Virus record (IMG/VR): IMGVR_UViG_3300032245_000902
Span: 1 to 64,000 of that record
Direction: 5' to 3' (one strand)
DNA length: 64,000 bases
Source: a virus
Within the stretch, counting starts at the first letter, position 1. Each line of letters opens with the position of its first letter. The translations under genes were made by a program, and so were the position numbers. Under the pieces are notes generated by a model, which saw only the letters and a list, made by a program, of their open reading frames with translations, ran no database searches and had not been told where the DNA came from. Below, in pieces: positions 31,417 through 42,900 of this stretch.

Positions 31417-33492
31417 ATGGCAGGTGCTAATTCTAATATCCAAATGACCGATTTGGATTTCAATACAATTAAGAATAATCTAAAGACATACTTACAATCG
31501 CAAGATGTATTAAAAGATTATAACTATGAAGGTTCTGCACTTTCTACTTTATTAGATATTCTTGCTTATAATACACAGTATAGTGCATATTATTTGAATC
31601 AAGTGGGTAATGAGATGTTTTTGGACACAGCCATCCAAAGAGGATCAGTCATTTCTCATGCCAAACTATTAAACTATACACCACGGTCAGCCATTGCACC
31701 TACAGCCATAATTGATTTACAAGTAAACCAGGTAACTGGATCTTCGTTGACATTACCAAAGTTTACTCAGTTTATGTCAGAAGCTATTGAAGGTGTAAAC
31801 TATAACTTTGTTACTGCCGATTCATACACAGAAAACACTTCTGGTGGTGTGGTCAACTTTAATAATATCACTTTAAAACAAGGTTTGGCAACAACATTAA
31901 ACTTTACTGTTGATTCTATCAATAACCCATCATATACATTTGAAATACCTGATGAGAATGTAGACACATCAACAATTACTGTTACAGTTCAACAATCATC
32001 TTCAAATGCGGCCTCTGAAGTATATACTTTGGCCACTAATTTCTTGGCACTCACAGGTGATTCTAAAGTATACTTTTTACAAGAGAGTTTAACAAACACC
32101 TATCAAATCTATTTTGGTGATGGTGTTATTGGTAATAAATTAGTTGATGGTAATATTGTAACCGTATCGTATGTGGTAACATCAGGCACTTCTGCGGCTG
32201 ATGCCAATAATTTTGTATTGATGGATTCAATTTCAGGTTATTCAAATACATCTGTTTTCCCTGTAACAGCAGCAACAGCAGGTAACGATAGAGAAACAAT
32301 TGAATCTATTAAATTTCAGGCACCTAAATCTTATGCAGCACAAAATCGTGCCGTTACTAAAAACGATTACATTACCGCCATTCAACAAAATAGTTTAGGT
32401 ATTTCATTTGATGCAGTAAGTGTATGGGGTGGTGAAGAAAATTCTCCTCCTGTATATGGTCAAGTGTTTATTTCTTTAAAGCCAACAGGTGCTTTTAGTT
32501 TAACTCAATCACAGAAACAACAAATTACATCACAAGTTTTAAGTCCTATTTCTGTGGTAACAGTTACACCTACAATTGTTGATCCTGATTATACATACAT
32601 TCTTTTAACAGTTAATGTAGTATATGATCCAAATAAAACAAATCAAACATCAGCACAATTACAATCAGGTATCAAGTCAGCAATACAAGCATTTACAAAT
32701 AATACATTAAATACTTTTAATTCTACATTCAATACTTACGATTTACTGAATACAATCCAAACATACAGTACCTCTGTAATTACTAGTGAATACTCCATGA
32801 AACTGGAGAAAAAGTTTTTACCTAATTTAACCACACCAACAACATATAATCTCTATTATAATACACCACTTCAAGCAGGTCGTTTTTTAAGTGGTGTGGG
32901 TAGTTCACCTGGAATGAGTTTTAGAGATCCAGCTAATTTGGCCAACACGATTGACGGTGTTTATATTGAAGAAGTACCAACATCAACTAATGGAGTTGAA
33001 TCAATTTCGATTTTAAATCCTGGTTTTTCTTATCAAAGCACACCAACAGTTACTATCATGGGTGATGGCACAGGTGCAACTGCAACAGCCAAAATATCTG
33101 GTGGTTCTATACAAAGTGTTACAGTTACCAATTCAGGTAATGGATACACCAGTGCAATTGCAATGGTGACACCGGCTGCCGGTGATACAACAGGTCAATT
33201 AGCATCTCTTGTTGTTAATTTAGAAGGTCGTTACGGCACACTCAGAACATATTATTTTGATGATTCTGGTGTTAAAACTATTTTCAATTCAAATATTGGT
33301 ACAATTGATTATCAAGAGGGTGTCATTACATTGAACTCATTTAATCCACTTACAATCGATAATGATTTTGGTCAACTGTCTATAATGGCCACACCAACTA
33401 CAACAATTGTTTCTTCTTCATACAATCGAATTATTACTGTTGATCCTTTTGATCCAACAGCAATAACCGTTAACGTCACTGCCAAATCATGA
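31417..33492 (+). CDS. 6: Baseplate wedge protein gp6 homologue
   Basis: This 691-residue protein matches gp6/J-type wedge proteins. The N-terminus has Tyr-Asn-Tyr-Glu-Gly-Ser-Ala-Leu-Ser-Thr-Leu-Leu-Asp-Ile-Leu-Ala-Tyr-Asn-Thr and Asp-Thr-Ala-Ile-Gln-Arg-Gly-Ser-Val. The middle carries a Tyr-Phe-Gly-Asp-Gly-Val-Ile-Gly strand and Asn-Arg-Ala-Val-Thr-Lys-Asn-Asp-Tyr. Near residues 527-590 there is a Gly-rich beta module (Pro-Gly-Phe-Ser-Tyr, Gly-Asp-Gly-Thr-Gly-Ala-Thr-Ala, Ser-Gly-Asn-Gly-Tyr) also found in other baseplate proteins here. It forms the inner baseplate ring. Confidence 0.9.
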   Translation: MAGANSNIQMTDLDFNTIKNNLKTYLQSQDVLKDYNYEGSALSTLLDILAYNTQYSAYYLNQVGNEMFLDTAIQRGSVISHAKLLNYTPRSAIAPTAIIDLQVNQVTGSSLTLPKFTQFMSEAIEGVNYNFVTADSYTENTSGGVVNFNNITLKQGLATTLNFTVDSINNPSYTFEIPDENVDTSTITVTVQQSSSNAASEVYTLATNFLALTGDSKVYFLQESLTNTYQIYFGDGVIGNKLVDGNIVTVSYVVTSGTSAADANNFVLMDSISGYSNTSVFPVTAATAGNDRETIESIKFQAPKSYAAQNRAVTKNDYITAIQQNSLGISFDAVSVWGGEENSPPVYGQVFISLKPTGAFSLTQSQKQQITSQVLSPISVVTVTPTIVDPDYTYILLTVNVVYDPNKTNQTSAQLQSGIKSAIQAFTNNTLNTFNSTFNTYDLLNTIQTYSTSVITSEYSMKLEKKFLPNLTTPTTYNLYYNTPLQAGRFLSGVGSSPGMSFRDPANLANTIDGVYIEEVPTSTNGVESISILNPGFSYQSTPTVTIMGDGTGATATAKISGGSIQSVTVTNSGNGYTSAIAMVTPAAGDTTGQLASLVVNLEGRYGTLRTYYFDDSGVKTIFNSNIGTIDYQEGVITLNSFNPLTIDNDFGQLSIMATPTTTIVSSSYNRIITVDPFDPTAITVNVTAKS

Positions 33493-36299
33493 CCATTGCT
33501 AACGGCCAAAAAACATCACTACTAATACCATCACAACTTCCCGAATTTGTTCGGGATGAACCTGCGTATGCCAATTTTGTATTATTTCTACAGGCATACT
33601 ATGAATGGTTGGAACAAAATAATAATGTAGAAGATAGAACAAAAAATATTTTAAATTATATCGATATTGACAAAACATCGGCTGAATTTTTAGATTATTT
33701 CTATGAAGATTTTTTATCTTATTTTCCTGATGAAATTCTAGCAGACAAACAAAAGGTTGCTAAAATTGCAAGAGACCTTTATCAATCAAAAGGTACACAG
33801 GCGGCCTATCGTTTTCTTTTCAGAACATTATACAATACTGATGTGGAGTTCTTTTATACCAAAGACGCTGTTCTTCGTGCATCATCAGGTAAATGGTACA
33901 TTGCAAAAAGTTTAAAATTAGATTCAGATAATGTAAGCTTCTTAGATTGTGTCAATTATCGAATCTTTGGTGAAACATCCAAATCTATTGCAACAATTGA
34001 AAATGCAATTATTTCTGGTAACAAAATAGAAGTATTCATTTCTGATATTCAACGACTGTTTCAGTCTGGTGAGTTTGTTCGTGTAGTTGATGTTAATAAT
34101 CAAGATATATTATTTGATGGTCAACCACTCATTGCAAAAATTGTAGGTCAGATTAGTCAAATTCGTATCAACCCAAATTATCGTGGTCTATTATATCAAC
34201 CAGGCGATCCAGTTATTGTGTATGGAGGATTAAATTCGGCTAATGGTGAAGGTGCTACGGCTACTGTAAATGAGACCACTTCTGGATCACTTCAACGTAT
34301 TAAATTGGAATTTGGAGGTTATGGTTATCGTAATAATCCAAACACTATCATTACATTAACAAATGCACCAGGTGCGATTGTTACTGTTAATGGTTTAAAT
34401 CCTGCGGCTAATGGTGTTGCCAATGTTACTTTTGTACCAACAGATGTTATTTCTTTAAAACGATTAACACAGATAGGTGCTGCAGATTATGTTTTCTCTA
34501 ATGTGGCTTTAGCTAATGCAAACACCACTTTGGCCAATGCATTTACATATACTGGATTTTCTGCATTTCCTATTTCTTCTGTTTTAGTAGAAAATTCCGG
34601 CGGAGGAATTTCTTCTATACCATCAGTTGAGGCCACATCACAATATACAACTGATGTGTCAGGTAGTTTAGCTAACCTGAAAAATTTAGGTATTTTGGCA
34701 CCAATACAGATTATTTCTGCAGGCCAAGGTTATCAAAACAATGATATTATTTTATTTGCTGGTGGTTCTGGACTAGGAGCCAATGCCAAAGTAAGTTCTG
34801 TAGGAAGTAATGGACAAATATTATCTGTTGAATATACATACCCATCACAGAGATTGACCTATCCATTAGGTGGACTAGGTTATCGTGCTGGCGCTTTGCC
34901 GGTTGTAACAGTATCATCTGCAAATGTGGCGGCCGCTAATGCTGTATTGGTAGTTCCTGGAATATTAGGTGATGGAGCAACTTTCTCATCAATTGTGGAT
35001 CGTGTTGGTTCAATTACATCAATTAATATTTTAAATGCTGGTGAAGATTATGTAGCTACACCAAATGTTTCACTTAAAATTCAAGACATTGTTGTAGCCA
35101 ATTTAACAATTAATACTGTGCCTGTTGCCGGTGATATTGTATATCAAGGTGTAACATTAGCCAACTCAACTTATCAAGCTACAGTAGATTCAACTTCATT
35201 ACTAGCGCCTTTTGGTGATCCATTACAATCACTATACCGTTTAAGAGTATATGGTTATACATCATCTCCTAATCCAAGTCAAGTTATCCGTATTGCGAAT
35301 AGTTCAACTATAATGTCTATGACTGGTACCTATTCAGCCATCAATACTGCAACACGATTTGATTCTACAGGTTTAATTACATATGGTGATGGTACTGCTC
35401 GTGCAGATGCCTCATTCTTAAATGGTCTGGTAATTAGTCAAGGACAATACCTCGATACAACTGGTCAACCAAGTTCATTTGATGTTCTACAAAGTGAAAT
35501 CTATAACAATTTTACATATCAAATTACATTAGAAAAAGAAATTGCAAAGTATAGAGATACATTGCTGAATTTACTACATCCAACCGGTATGAAGGTCATT
35601 GGTCGGTATGCAATGAAATCTAATGATGCAATTGATTTGACCACCGTTTCAGCATTAGACACAGGTTTCCCATTAGGTTATTATACTGGAGATCCTGGTT
35701 CTTATGTAACCATGTCATCTACATGGAACAATTATAGTAATAACATTGTTAACTTTAAATCACTTGTTGGTGCCAACTTAGAAAACATTGTATTACCAAA
35801 TAGTAGTCTGTCTATTACATTGACCAACGGATTCCAAATATTCTCTGAAGTGTCTGAGATTTATGGTAACGGAGCCAACAATGTTGTTCTCAGAGATAAT
35901 GTTTGGTTAACCTATGCAAATGTTGCTTATGTGACAGCAAATGCTGGCAGTAACGTCATAAATATAACATCATTGACAGGTTCTTATAACATTGTTAACG
36001 GTGGCGCTTACAGTAATACACAGTATCCACTCAAAGATATCGTGTTTGCTGGTGATAAAGTGTTGGTAGCTAACAATACTGAAAAAACGGTACAAAGTGT
36101 TAACTGGACTGGTGGTACAGTTACTTTGACCAGTAATTTGGCCAACACAGTTAATTCATTAATGTCGGTACAGAGAACAGTTAATACAACAGATGTCATT
36201 ATATACGGACCTGTTGGCCAACAATATTCACCTGAGTTAATCACACAGGATGGAGATACAATTGCAACACAAGATAACAACGTCATTATACTAGGGTAA
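33489..36299 (+). CDS. Large baseplate-region structural protein (gp7 position)
   Basis: This 936-residue protein has a conserved N-terminus (Leu-Pro-Glu-Phe-Val-Arg-Asp-Glu-Pro, Phe-Leu-Gln-Ala-Tyr-Tyr-Glu-Trp-Leu-Glu-Gln; residues about 17-45) and an Ala-Ala-Tyr-Arg-Phe-Leu-Phe-Arg helix. I recall this start from large wedge proteins of T4-like aquatic phages. The rest is beta-rich, with Gly-Tyr-Gly-Tyr type motifs. Position between gp6 and gp8 suggests the gp7 role, but I see no convincing T4 gp7 similarity. Confidence 0.55.
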   Translation: MTIANGQKTSLLIPSQLPEFVRDEPAYANFVLFLQAYYEWLEQNNNVEDRTKNILNYIDIDKTSAEFLDYFYEDFLSYFPDEILADKQKVAKIARDLYQSKGTQAAYRFLFRTLYNTDVEFFYTKDAVLRASSGKWYIAKSLKLDSDNVSFLDCVNYRIFGETSKSIATIENAIISGNKIEVFISDIQRLFQSGEFVRVVDVNNQDILFDGQPLIAKIVGQISQIRINPNYRGLLYQPGDPVIVYGGLNSANGEGATATVNETTSGSLQRIKLEFGGYGYRNNPNTIITLTNAPGAIVTVNGLNPAANGVANVTFVPTDVISLKRLTQIGAADYVFSNVALANANTTLANAFTYTGFSAFPISSVLVENSGGGISSIPSVEATSQYTTDVSGSLANLKNLGILAPIQIISAGQGYQNNDIILFAGGSGLGANAKVSSVGSNGQILSVEYTYPSQRLTYPLGGLGYRAGALPVVTVSSANVAAANAVLVVPGILGDGATFSSIVDRVGSITSINILNAGEDYVATPNVSLKIQDIVVANLTINTVPVAGDIVYQGVTLANSTYQATVDSTSLLAPFGDPLQSLYRLRVYGYTSSPNPSQVIRIANSSTIMSMTGTYSAINTATRFDSTGLITYGDGTARADASFLNGLVISQGQYLDTTGQPSSFDVLQSEIYNNFTYQITLEKEIAKYRDTLLNLLHPTGMKVIGRYAMKSNDAIDLTTVSALDTGFPLGYYTGDPGSYVTMSSTWNNYSNNIVNFKSLVGANLENIVLPNSSLSITLTNGFQIFSEVSEIYGNGANNVVLRDNVWLTYANVAYVTANAGSNVINITSLTGSYNIVNGGAYSNTQYPLKDIVFAGDKVLVANNTEKTVQSVNWTGGTVTLTSNLANTVNSLMSVQRTVNTTDVIIYGPVGQQYSPELITQDGDTIATQDNNVIILG

Positions 36300-36302
36300 T
36301 AA

Positions 36303-38576
36303 ATGTCTACAGTAAAAATAACAGACCTGCCAGTCATATCACATTTAAATGCCGATACGGCTAACACCATATTTGTTGGTGTGGATTTGCCTACGGATGT
36401 AACAGGAAGAATTTCTGCATCTGTCCTTGCAGACGGCCTGTATGAAAACAAAGCTCTTAAAGTTGGTTTACCTGATATTATATTTCCAAATGTAATTGCA
36501 CAATTTGCTGGTTCAGGTAATCCATATCTACAAGTTAATGCACAGAATACTGATAAAAACAGTTCAATGGATTATGTGGCAACGGCAGACATTGGTACAA
36601 CTGCCAATAACTTTATTGATATGGGTATTAATAATTCATTGTATAATGATTCAAATTTTTCTGCACAAAAAGCCTTAGATGGTTATTTGTATGTTCACGG
36701 TTCAGTCGATTCATCTTCCGATGGTAATTTAATTATTGGTACCATATCATCTGGTGCCAATGTGGTCTTTGCTGTAGGCGGTCAAAAGTCTGCCAATGTT
36801 GTGGCTACTATTTCTCGTTATGGTCTTTCAATGAATGGTGCAAGTTACATTAAATTTGCTGATGGTTCTATTCAGTCTGTGGCGGCTGCACCATCAAATT
36901 ATGCACAATCCGCATTTGATAAAGCTAATACCGCATCAGCCAATACAATTATTACACAAGGTGTTGATGCGACTCAGAATACAAACATTACTGCCGTAAA
37001 TAACTATGCGGCTAACGCTTACACCAAAGCCAATACTAATGCCATTGATATTACAGTAATTCAAGGTGTTGACCTTGCTCAAAATACTAAAATTGGTGCT
37101 GTGGAAACATATGCTAGTTCTGCTTACGCTAAAGCAAATACTAATGCTGATGCCATAACTGTAATTCAAGGTGTTGATAATACCCAAAATACCAATATTA
37201 CTAATGTTAATACATTTGCTCAGTCTGGATACAACCAAGCCAATGCTGCAACAGCTTCTGCTCAATCTGCATACAACACTGCCAATAACGCTTCTTCTAA
37301 TACCATCTACACCCAAGGTGTTGATGCAACACAGAACACCAACATTACTGCGGTTAACAACTATGCAGCCTCTGGTTATGCTAAGGCAAATACAGCAGTT
37401 CAAAACACCGCAATTGTTCAATTACAATCATTGACCCTTACAGGTAATTTGATTGCCAATTCTGTTGGACAAAGTATTTCTGTTGATAATTTTACTTCTA
37501 ATACTGCAATATTTAATAGAAATTTAATTGTTCAAGGTACAATTACTGCCAATACTTTGTTAGGTAATGTATTTTTCTCAAACGTAACCACAGTAACAAC
37601 CCAAGCAAATAGTATTCAATGGTTTGCACAAACACAATCGCCATCACAAACTGATGGTCAAGTATGGTATTCTGCGAATACTATTTCTTTGATACAAGAT
37701 ACTGATGTTGCTGGAGATAGACCTGCAATTTCTAAAGTGTTGTTTGAGAGAGTTTATAATAATACAGGTTCAGCAATTCCAAATAGTTCTTGGGTTCGAT
37801 TGGCTGGTGGTGTAACTTCAAATTCTGTTCCATTCATTCAATTAGCTGATGCAACTTCAGCTGCCAATTCACAAGTTGAAGGATTTATTAAAGTAGGAAT
37901 TGCAGCCGGTGCGTATGGTTTTGTATACACCAGAGGTATTGTTGAGGGTATGGATGCATCTGCTTTTGGAACCAATGGTCAATTATTATTCCTATCAACC
38001 ACTCCTGGCCAAGCAAGCAACATTGCACCAACTGAAGCCAACTCTGTTGTTTCTGTTGCTAAAATTCTTTCAAACGGTTCTGCCAACGGCAAACTACAAA
38101 TTGCAGTTCAATCATTACAAGCTTATGGTAAACCCAACGGCGCCATTTTATTTTCTAACAATAACTTAATTCAAGCAAGTAATACATTATTCATTAATGA
38201 ATCTCTTGGTCAATTAAATGTTTCAAGTATGGTATATGCAGCTAACGGAATTATTAATAGGTCAAATACATACACCGGTACACAAACTGCAATTACAGTT
38301 AATATGACCACAGAAACATGGGTGAGAGCTACTGTTGGTGCATCATTAACTATTACACCAACAGGATTTGGTCCAGGTTATGAAACAGAAGTGGTGATTA
38401 TTAATCCTAATACTGGTGGTGGCGCAGCAAGAACAATTACTCATGGATGTTCTGCAACCAATTCATCGGTTGGTGCAACGACATTCTCTTTGGGTGGCAC
38501 AACAACTGCTTTTGTTAAATACTATTCTTTCGATGGTGATTTAGCAAACACCTATGCTAAGATATCCTACAGCTAA
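36303..38576 (+). CDS. Tail fibre-like protein with QGVD-QNT repeats
   Basis: This 757-residue protein starts with an Ile-Thr-Asp-Leu-Pro module as in many phage fibres. It then has a roughly 90-residue domain (about 64-155: Asp-Tyr-Val-Ala-Thr-Ala-Asp, Asp-Gly-Tyr-Leu-Tyr-Val, Gly-Asn-Leu-Ile-Ile-Gly-Thr) that recurs twice in the fibre at 52314. The middle has four or more repeats of Gln-Gly-Val-Asp-x-x-Gln-Asn-Thr with Ala-Tyr-x-x-Ala-Asn (about 200-375). The C-terminus is beta with Tyr-Glu-Thr-Glu-Val-Val-Ile-Ile-Asn-Pro. It sits between wedge genes, so it may attach at the baseplate rim. Confidence 0.7.
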   Translation: MSTVKITDLPVISHLNADTANTIFVGVDLPTDVTGRISASVLADGLYENKALKVGLPDIIFPNVIAQFAGSGNPYLQVNAQNTDKNSSMDYVATADIGTTANNFIDMGINNSLYNDSNFSAQKALDGYLYVHGSVDSSSDGNLIIGTISSGANVVFAVGGQKSANVVATISRYGLSMNGASYIKFADGSIQSVAAAPSNYAQSAFDKANTASANTIITQGVDATQNTNITAVNNYAANAYTKANTNAIDITVIQGVDLAQNTKIGAVETYASSAYAKANTNADAITVIQGVDNTQNTNITNVNTFAQSGYNQANAATASAQSAYNTANNASSNTIYTQGVDATQNTNITAVNNYAASGYAKANTAVQNTAIVQLQSLTLTGNLIANSVGQSISVDNFTSNTAIFNRNLIVQGTITANTLLGNVFFSNVTTVTTQANSIQWFAQTQSPSQTDGQVWYSANTISLIQDTDVAGDRPAISKVLFERVYNNTGSAIPNSSWVRLAGGVTSNSVPFIQLADATSAANSQVEGFIKVGIAAGAYGFVYTRGIVEGMDASAFGTNGQLLFLSTTPGQASNIAPTEANSVVSVAKILSNGSANGKLQIAVQSLQAYGKPNGAILFSNNNLIQASNTLFINESLGQLNVSSMVYAANGIINRSNTYTGTQTAITVNMTTETWVRATVGASLTITPTGFGPGYETEVVIINPNTGGGAARTITHGCSATNSSVGATTFSLGGTTTAFVKYYSFDGDLANTYAKISYS

Positions 38577-38582
38577 TAAATA
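38575..38582 (+). promoter_or_regulatory. Late promoter-like motif AATAAATA before gp8
   Basis: The TAA stop of the upstream fibre runs directly into this octamer match, but it is only 6 bases before the gp8 ATG at 38589. If used, the transcript would be nearly leaderless for gp8. Confidence 0.3.
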
Positions 38583-38588
38583 CATACT

Positions 38589-39953
38589 ATGGCAAATAAA
38601 GACCTTCTAACATATAATGCAAAAGTAACTCAAGTTGAGCAAGACTATTTTGCTCCTGTGGCCTCGGTTACTGGTACTACCACACCAGTTAGCACACTCT
38701 ATTGTTTTATGTCCCGTGTTTTACCATGGACAAATGATATTGATCCACCACAACCAACTCAAGACCAAAAATCATTAAAGCAAATTTACAAAAATATATT
38801 TGCCGTTAAAAAAATCAATTCATCAGGTATTAGTCCTGTTATCCAAAGGATTGATTGGGATTCTGGTGAAAAATATGATTATTATCAAGATGATGTTGAT
38901 ATGTTTGCACTCAATCCATCAGGCACATTGGTAAAACGATTCTACATTCGTAATCGATATGACCAAGTGTTTAAGTGTTTGTGGAATAACAATGATGCTG
39001 ACTCAACCGATGAACCATTTTTCCAACCAGGTACTTACGGCACCAATAACATTTATAAAGGTGCTGATGGTTATAAGTGGAAGTATATGTATACCATTGA
39101 TGTGGGTCGTAAAACAACATTTATGGATGCAACTTGGATGCCAGTTCCTGTGGTCAAAACAGCACCATCACCAAACGATACATCATCGGGATATGGTGAC
39201 ATTGAAGTAATCAATGTGGTGACTGGTGGTTCTGGATATGATCCAGCAAACTCTGTTGTTAATCTTATTATTACTGGTGATGGAACCGGCACCACAGGTA
39301 CTATCTCAACTTCTAATGGTATCATTACTGATATTGTTGTAACCAATCCAGGATCCGATTACACTTTTGCAAATGTGTCTGTGACTTCAGCAGCAGGTTC
39401 AAACGCAACCTTCATCGCTCCTGTCAGTCCTATTGGCGGTCATGGTTACGATTCTGTATCTGAATTGGGTTGTTCTCATGTAATGGTGACTGCTGAATTT
39501 AATGGCAGTGAAGATGGATTAATACCAACAAATATCGATTTCAGGCAAGTTGGTTTGTTGGTCAATCCTACTGCACTTAGTACCTACCCCAATCCAGCCA
39601 ACGGCAGCATTTACAAAACTTCAACTGACTTTGTAGTGGCACCTGGATTTGGTAGTTATACTTCTGATGAAGTTGTTTATCAAGGTTCTTCTGCAAATAC
39701 CGCAACATTTACTGGTACTGTATTAAGCTTTGATGCAGGATCCAATGTATTACGCTTGATAAATACATCAGGTACACAAACACTCAATGCACCAATTTTT
39801 GGTGCTTCGTCATCAACAGCAAGAACAGTATTAAGTGTTAGCACCCCAGATTTTATTACTTTCTCCGGATTCATGACATATATTGAAAACAGAGAAAGTA
39901 TTCAGAGAAGTGCAGACGGAATAGAACAATTTAAATTTGTATTAGGATACTAA
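38589..39953 (+). CDS. 8: Baseplate wedge protein gp8 homologue
   Basis: This 454-residue protein has the gp8 pattern in the first 230 residues: Tyr-Cys-Phe-Met-Ser-Arg-Val-Leu-Pro-Trp, Gln-Arg-Ile-Asp-Trp-Asp-Ser-Gly, Tyr-Ile-Arg-Asn-Arg-Tyr-Asp-Gln-Val-Phe-Lys-Cys, and Gly-Tyr-Lys-Trp-Lys-Tyr-Met-Tyr. T4 gp8 is 334 residues; the extra here includes a Gly-rich module (about 206-275) and a Gly/Thr beta segment near 345-420. As a dimer it links wedge and fibre parts of the baseplate. Confidence 0.85.
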   Translation: MANKDLLTYNAKVTQVEQDYFAPVASVTGTTTPVSTLYCFMSRVLPWTNDIDPPQPTQDQKSLKQIYKNIFAVKKINSSGISPVIQRIDWDSGEKYDYYQDDVDMFALNPSGTLVKRFYIRNRYDQVFKCLWNNNDADSTDEPFFQPGTYGTNNIYKGADGYKWKYMYTIDVGRKTTFMDATWMPVPVVKTAPSPNDTSSGYGDIEVINVVTGGSGYDPANSVVNLIITGDGTGTTGTISTSNGIITDIVVTNPGSDYTFANVSVTSAAGSNATFIAPVSPIGGHGYDSVSELGCSHVMVTAEFNGSEDGLIPTNIDFRQVGLLVNPTALSTYPNPANGSIYKTSTDFVVAPGFGSYTSDEVVYQGSSANTATFTGTVLSFDAGSNVLRLINTSGTQTLNAPIFGASSSTARTVLSVSTPDFITFSGFMTYIENRESIQRSADGIEQFKFVLGY

Positions 39954-39956
39954 AAA

Positions 39957-42900
39957 ATGCCGCTTAATTTTAATGTTGAACCATATTATGATGACTTTGA
40001 TCCTGCCAAAAATTATCACAGGATTCTATTCAAACCTGGTTTTGCCGTTCAAGCTCGTGAACTAACACAATCACAAACTATTCTACAAGACCAAGTTACT
40101 AAATTTGCTGACAACATTTTTAAACAGAATACACCTGTAACTGGCGGACAATTAACAACCAATTTTCAATGTAGTTATATTAAACTACAAGAAACTTATA
40201 ATAATGCAGCCATTAATGTTGATGAATTTAACAATAAAGTTATTCAAAATGCTTCTGGTTCAGTATTAGCCAAAGTTATTGCAGTTGTTGAAGCCACCGG
40301 TACAGGCGGTGCTGGTGATCCACCTACATTAATTGTTTCGTATAAATCAGGTGAACAGTTTCAAAGCAATGATGTTATCTATGACAATGGATCCAATCTG
40401 GCTGCACAAGCCATCAGCGCTAATGCTACAGGTTTAAGTTCAGCAGTTTCAATTTCACAAGGCGTGTTCTATGTTTCAGACAACTACACAAGGTCTGATG
40501 GCATTACAATTTCTACTGGTGCATTTGTTCAAGTTAATCCTCAAACAATTGTTGTTGACAAATATGACAACACACCATCAAATCGTGTTGGTTTAAATAT
40601 TACTGAAACAATTGTTGATTATGTTAATGACCCTTCTTTATTAGATCCTGCTATTGGTGCTTCTAACTATCAGGCGCCCGGTGCTGACCGATATAAAATT
40701 ACTTTAACATTAGAAAGTCGTTCACTATCATTTGGTGACGATGATAGCTTTATTGAATTACTTCGTGTTGAAAATGGACAGACTGTCAAGTTGGTTAATG
40801 AAACAGTTTACAATGTAATTGATGATTACTTTGCCAAACGTACCAATGACACTAATGGTGACTTCATTGTTAATGATTATAATTTGACACCAAAAGCCAA
40901 TACAGTTAATTCTGCAAAATATGATTTAGGTATTTCAAAAGGTATTTCTTATGTTCGTGGTTATCGTTTAGAAAATCAATCTGATGTAACTCTAACAAAC
41001 GACCGAGCAAGATTACAATCTGATGTAACCAACAATCCGACTTTTGTTGATTATGGTAATTATTTCTATGTCAATTCAGCCAATGGTGTATTTGATGTTA
41101 CAACTTCACCACAAGTTGATTTTCACACAGTTGATAAAACAGCTATTGTAACAACAAATCAATCATCATATAATTCTACTCGTGCTGCTACGGCTTATAT
41201 TCGTAATATGATATATGATAGCACATCAAATACTGCCAATGGTTCTGCATACATTTATAAGGCTTATGTTTACAATATTCAAAATCAAACATTATCAGCC
41301 AATGTTTCACAAATTGCACCAGTCAATGCAAACAATAGTTACATAAGATTGCCTAATACCAATCAATTTTCAAATGTGGCCAATGCCTATACTGGAGTAA
41401 CAGTCAGTATCGATGCAGGTACTTCTGCTGGTGATTTTAGAACAATTACAACCTACGATGCAGCTGCTAAGATTGCATATGTTGACCAACCATTTACTGT
41501 AACATTGGCCAACAACTCGGTGTTTACTCTCCGTTTTGATACAACTGATTTTGAAACAATGATTAAGAGTACCTCTGGTACACCTTATTCTATCACAGCT
41601 AACGCTGCAATCAACAATCTAAACAAAGTAAACAATGTTGCAGAAGGTGATGTTGTTTTACAAAACCCAAATGCCCCAGAATTATTGTTTACAATTGGTA
41701 ATCCTTTTGTATCCTATGCAAATAGTTCTTCATATACTACAACACAGGTGTTCCGTAATGTTTCGTTCACAACATCAGGCGGAAACATTGTTGCACAGTT
41801 AACATTTGGTTCTGCACCCACATCAACACTTCGTTTCTTAGGTAACGGCACATTATCATCTGATGCTGTGTCACAAAACTTCCAAATTATTGTTACCAAT
41901 CCTTTGTCGAGTGGTCTAAGAGTTGGTCAATTGTTACCATGGAATCAAGGTAGTAGAACTTGTGCAATCACAGGTTCAGGTGGTACAGCCACATTCACAA
42001 CACCAACATCCGATTTAGGTCCATTCACCGCAACAATCATTGCTAAAGCTTTTGTAAGTAATGGTAATGACACCAACTTTGTATTGAAAGCCAAAAATTT
42101 GGTTGAAGGTAATACAACAGGCGTAAACATTACAGGTACAACTGTTGACACATACACCAAAGTTGATTTAACAAATGGTCAAGTATATGTTGCAAATACT
42201 GGAATTGTTGCTCCTGGTCAACCACAAAAACTATACATTACAGATGCAAAACGTATAGTTAAAATCATTGATACAAAATCTCCTGGCACAGCTGCAACAA
42301 ATGCTATGTTGACCAATCCAATCTATGATGTTACATCTAGATTTACATTTGATAATGGTCAACGAGATTCATACTATGACTTTGCTAGTATCACATTAGG
42401 CGTGGGTCAACCACAAATTGATGGTAATTTATTGGTTATATTAGATTACTATTCAACCACTGGTGGTGACGGATACTATTCTGTCATGTCATATTTGTCA
42501 CCAGTATCATCTGCACCAGAGAGTTATGCTGAGATTCCATCTTACATGGCTTCTAGTGGCAATTACTACCAGTTAAGAGATTCTTTGGACTTTAGACCAT
42601 CATTAATTAATGCTCAGAGTTCATTTATAATCCGCACTTCAAGTTCTGGTTCAGGTGCAGCAGGTGCATATATTCCTGTAGACTTAACTGAATTTGAATC
42701 CAATTATGGATTCTATCTTGGTCGTTTTGACAAATTGGTATTGAGTAAAGACCGTGCTTTTGAAATTGTTCAAGGCACACCATCAACCAATCCAATTCTA
42801 CCAATTGAACCAGATGGTTCGTTGGTGATTGCAAACCTTTATCACGACCCATACACCGCATATATTCCAGGTGAAGCCACAGGTGTATTGCCAAGTTTAT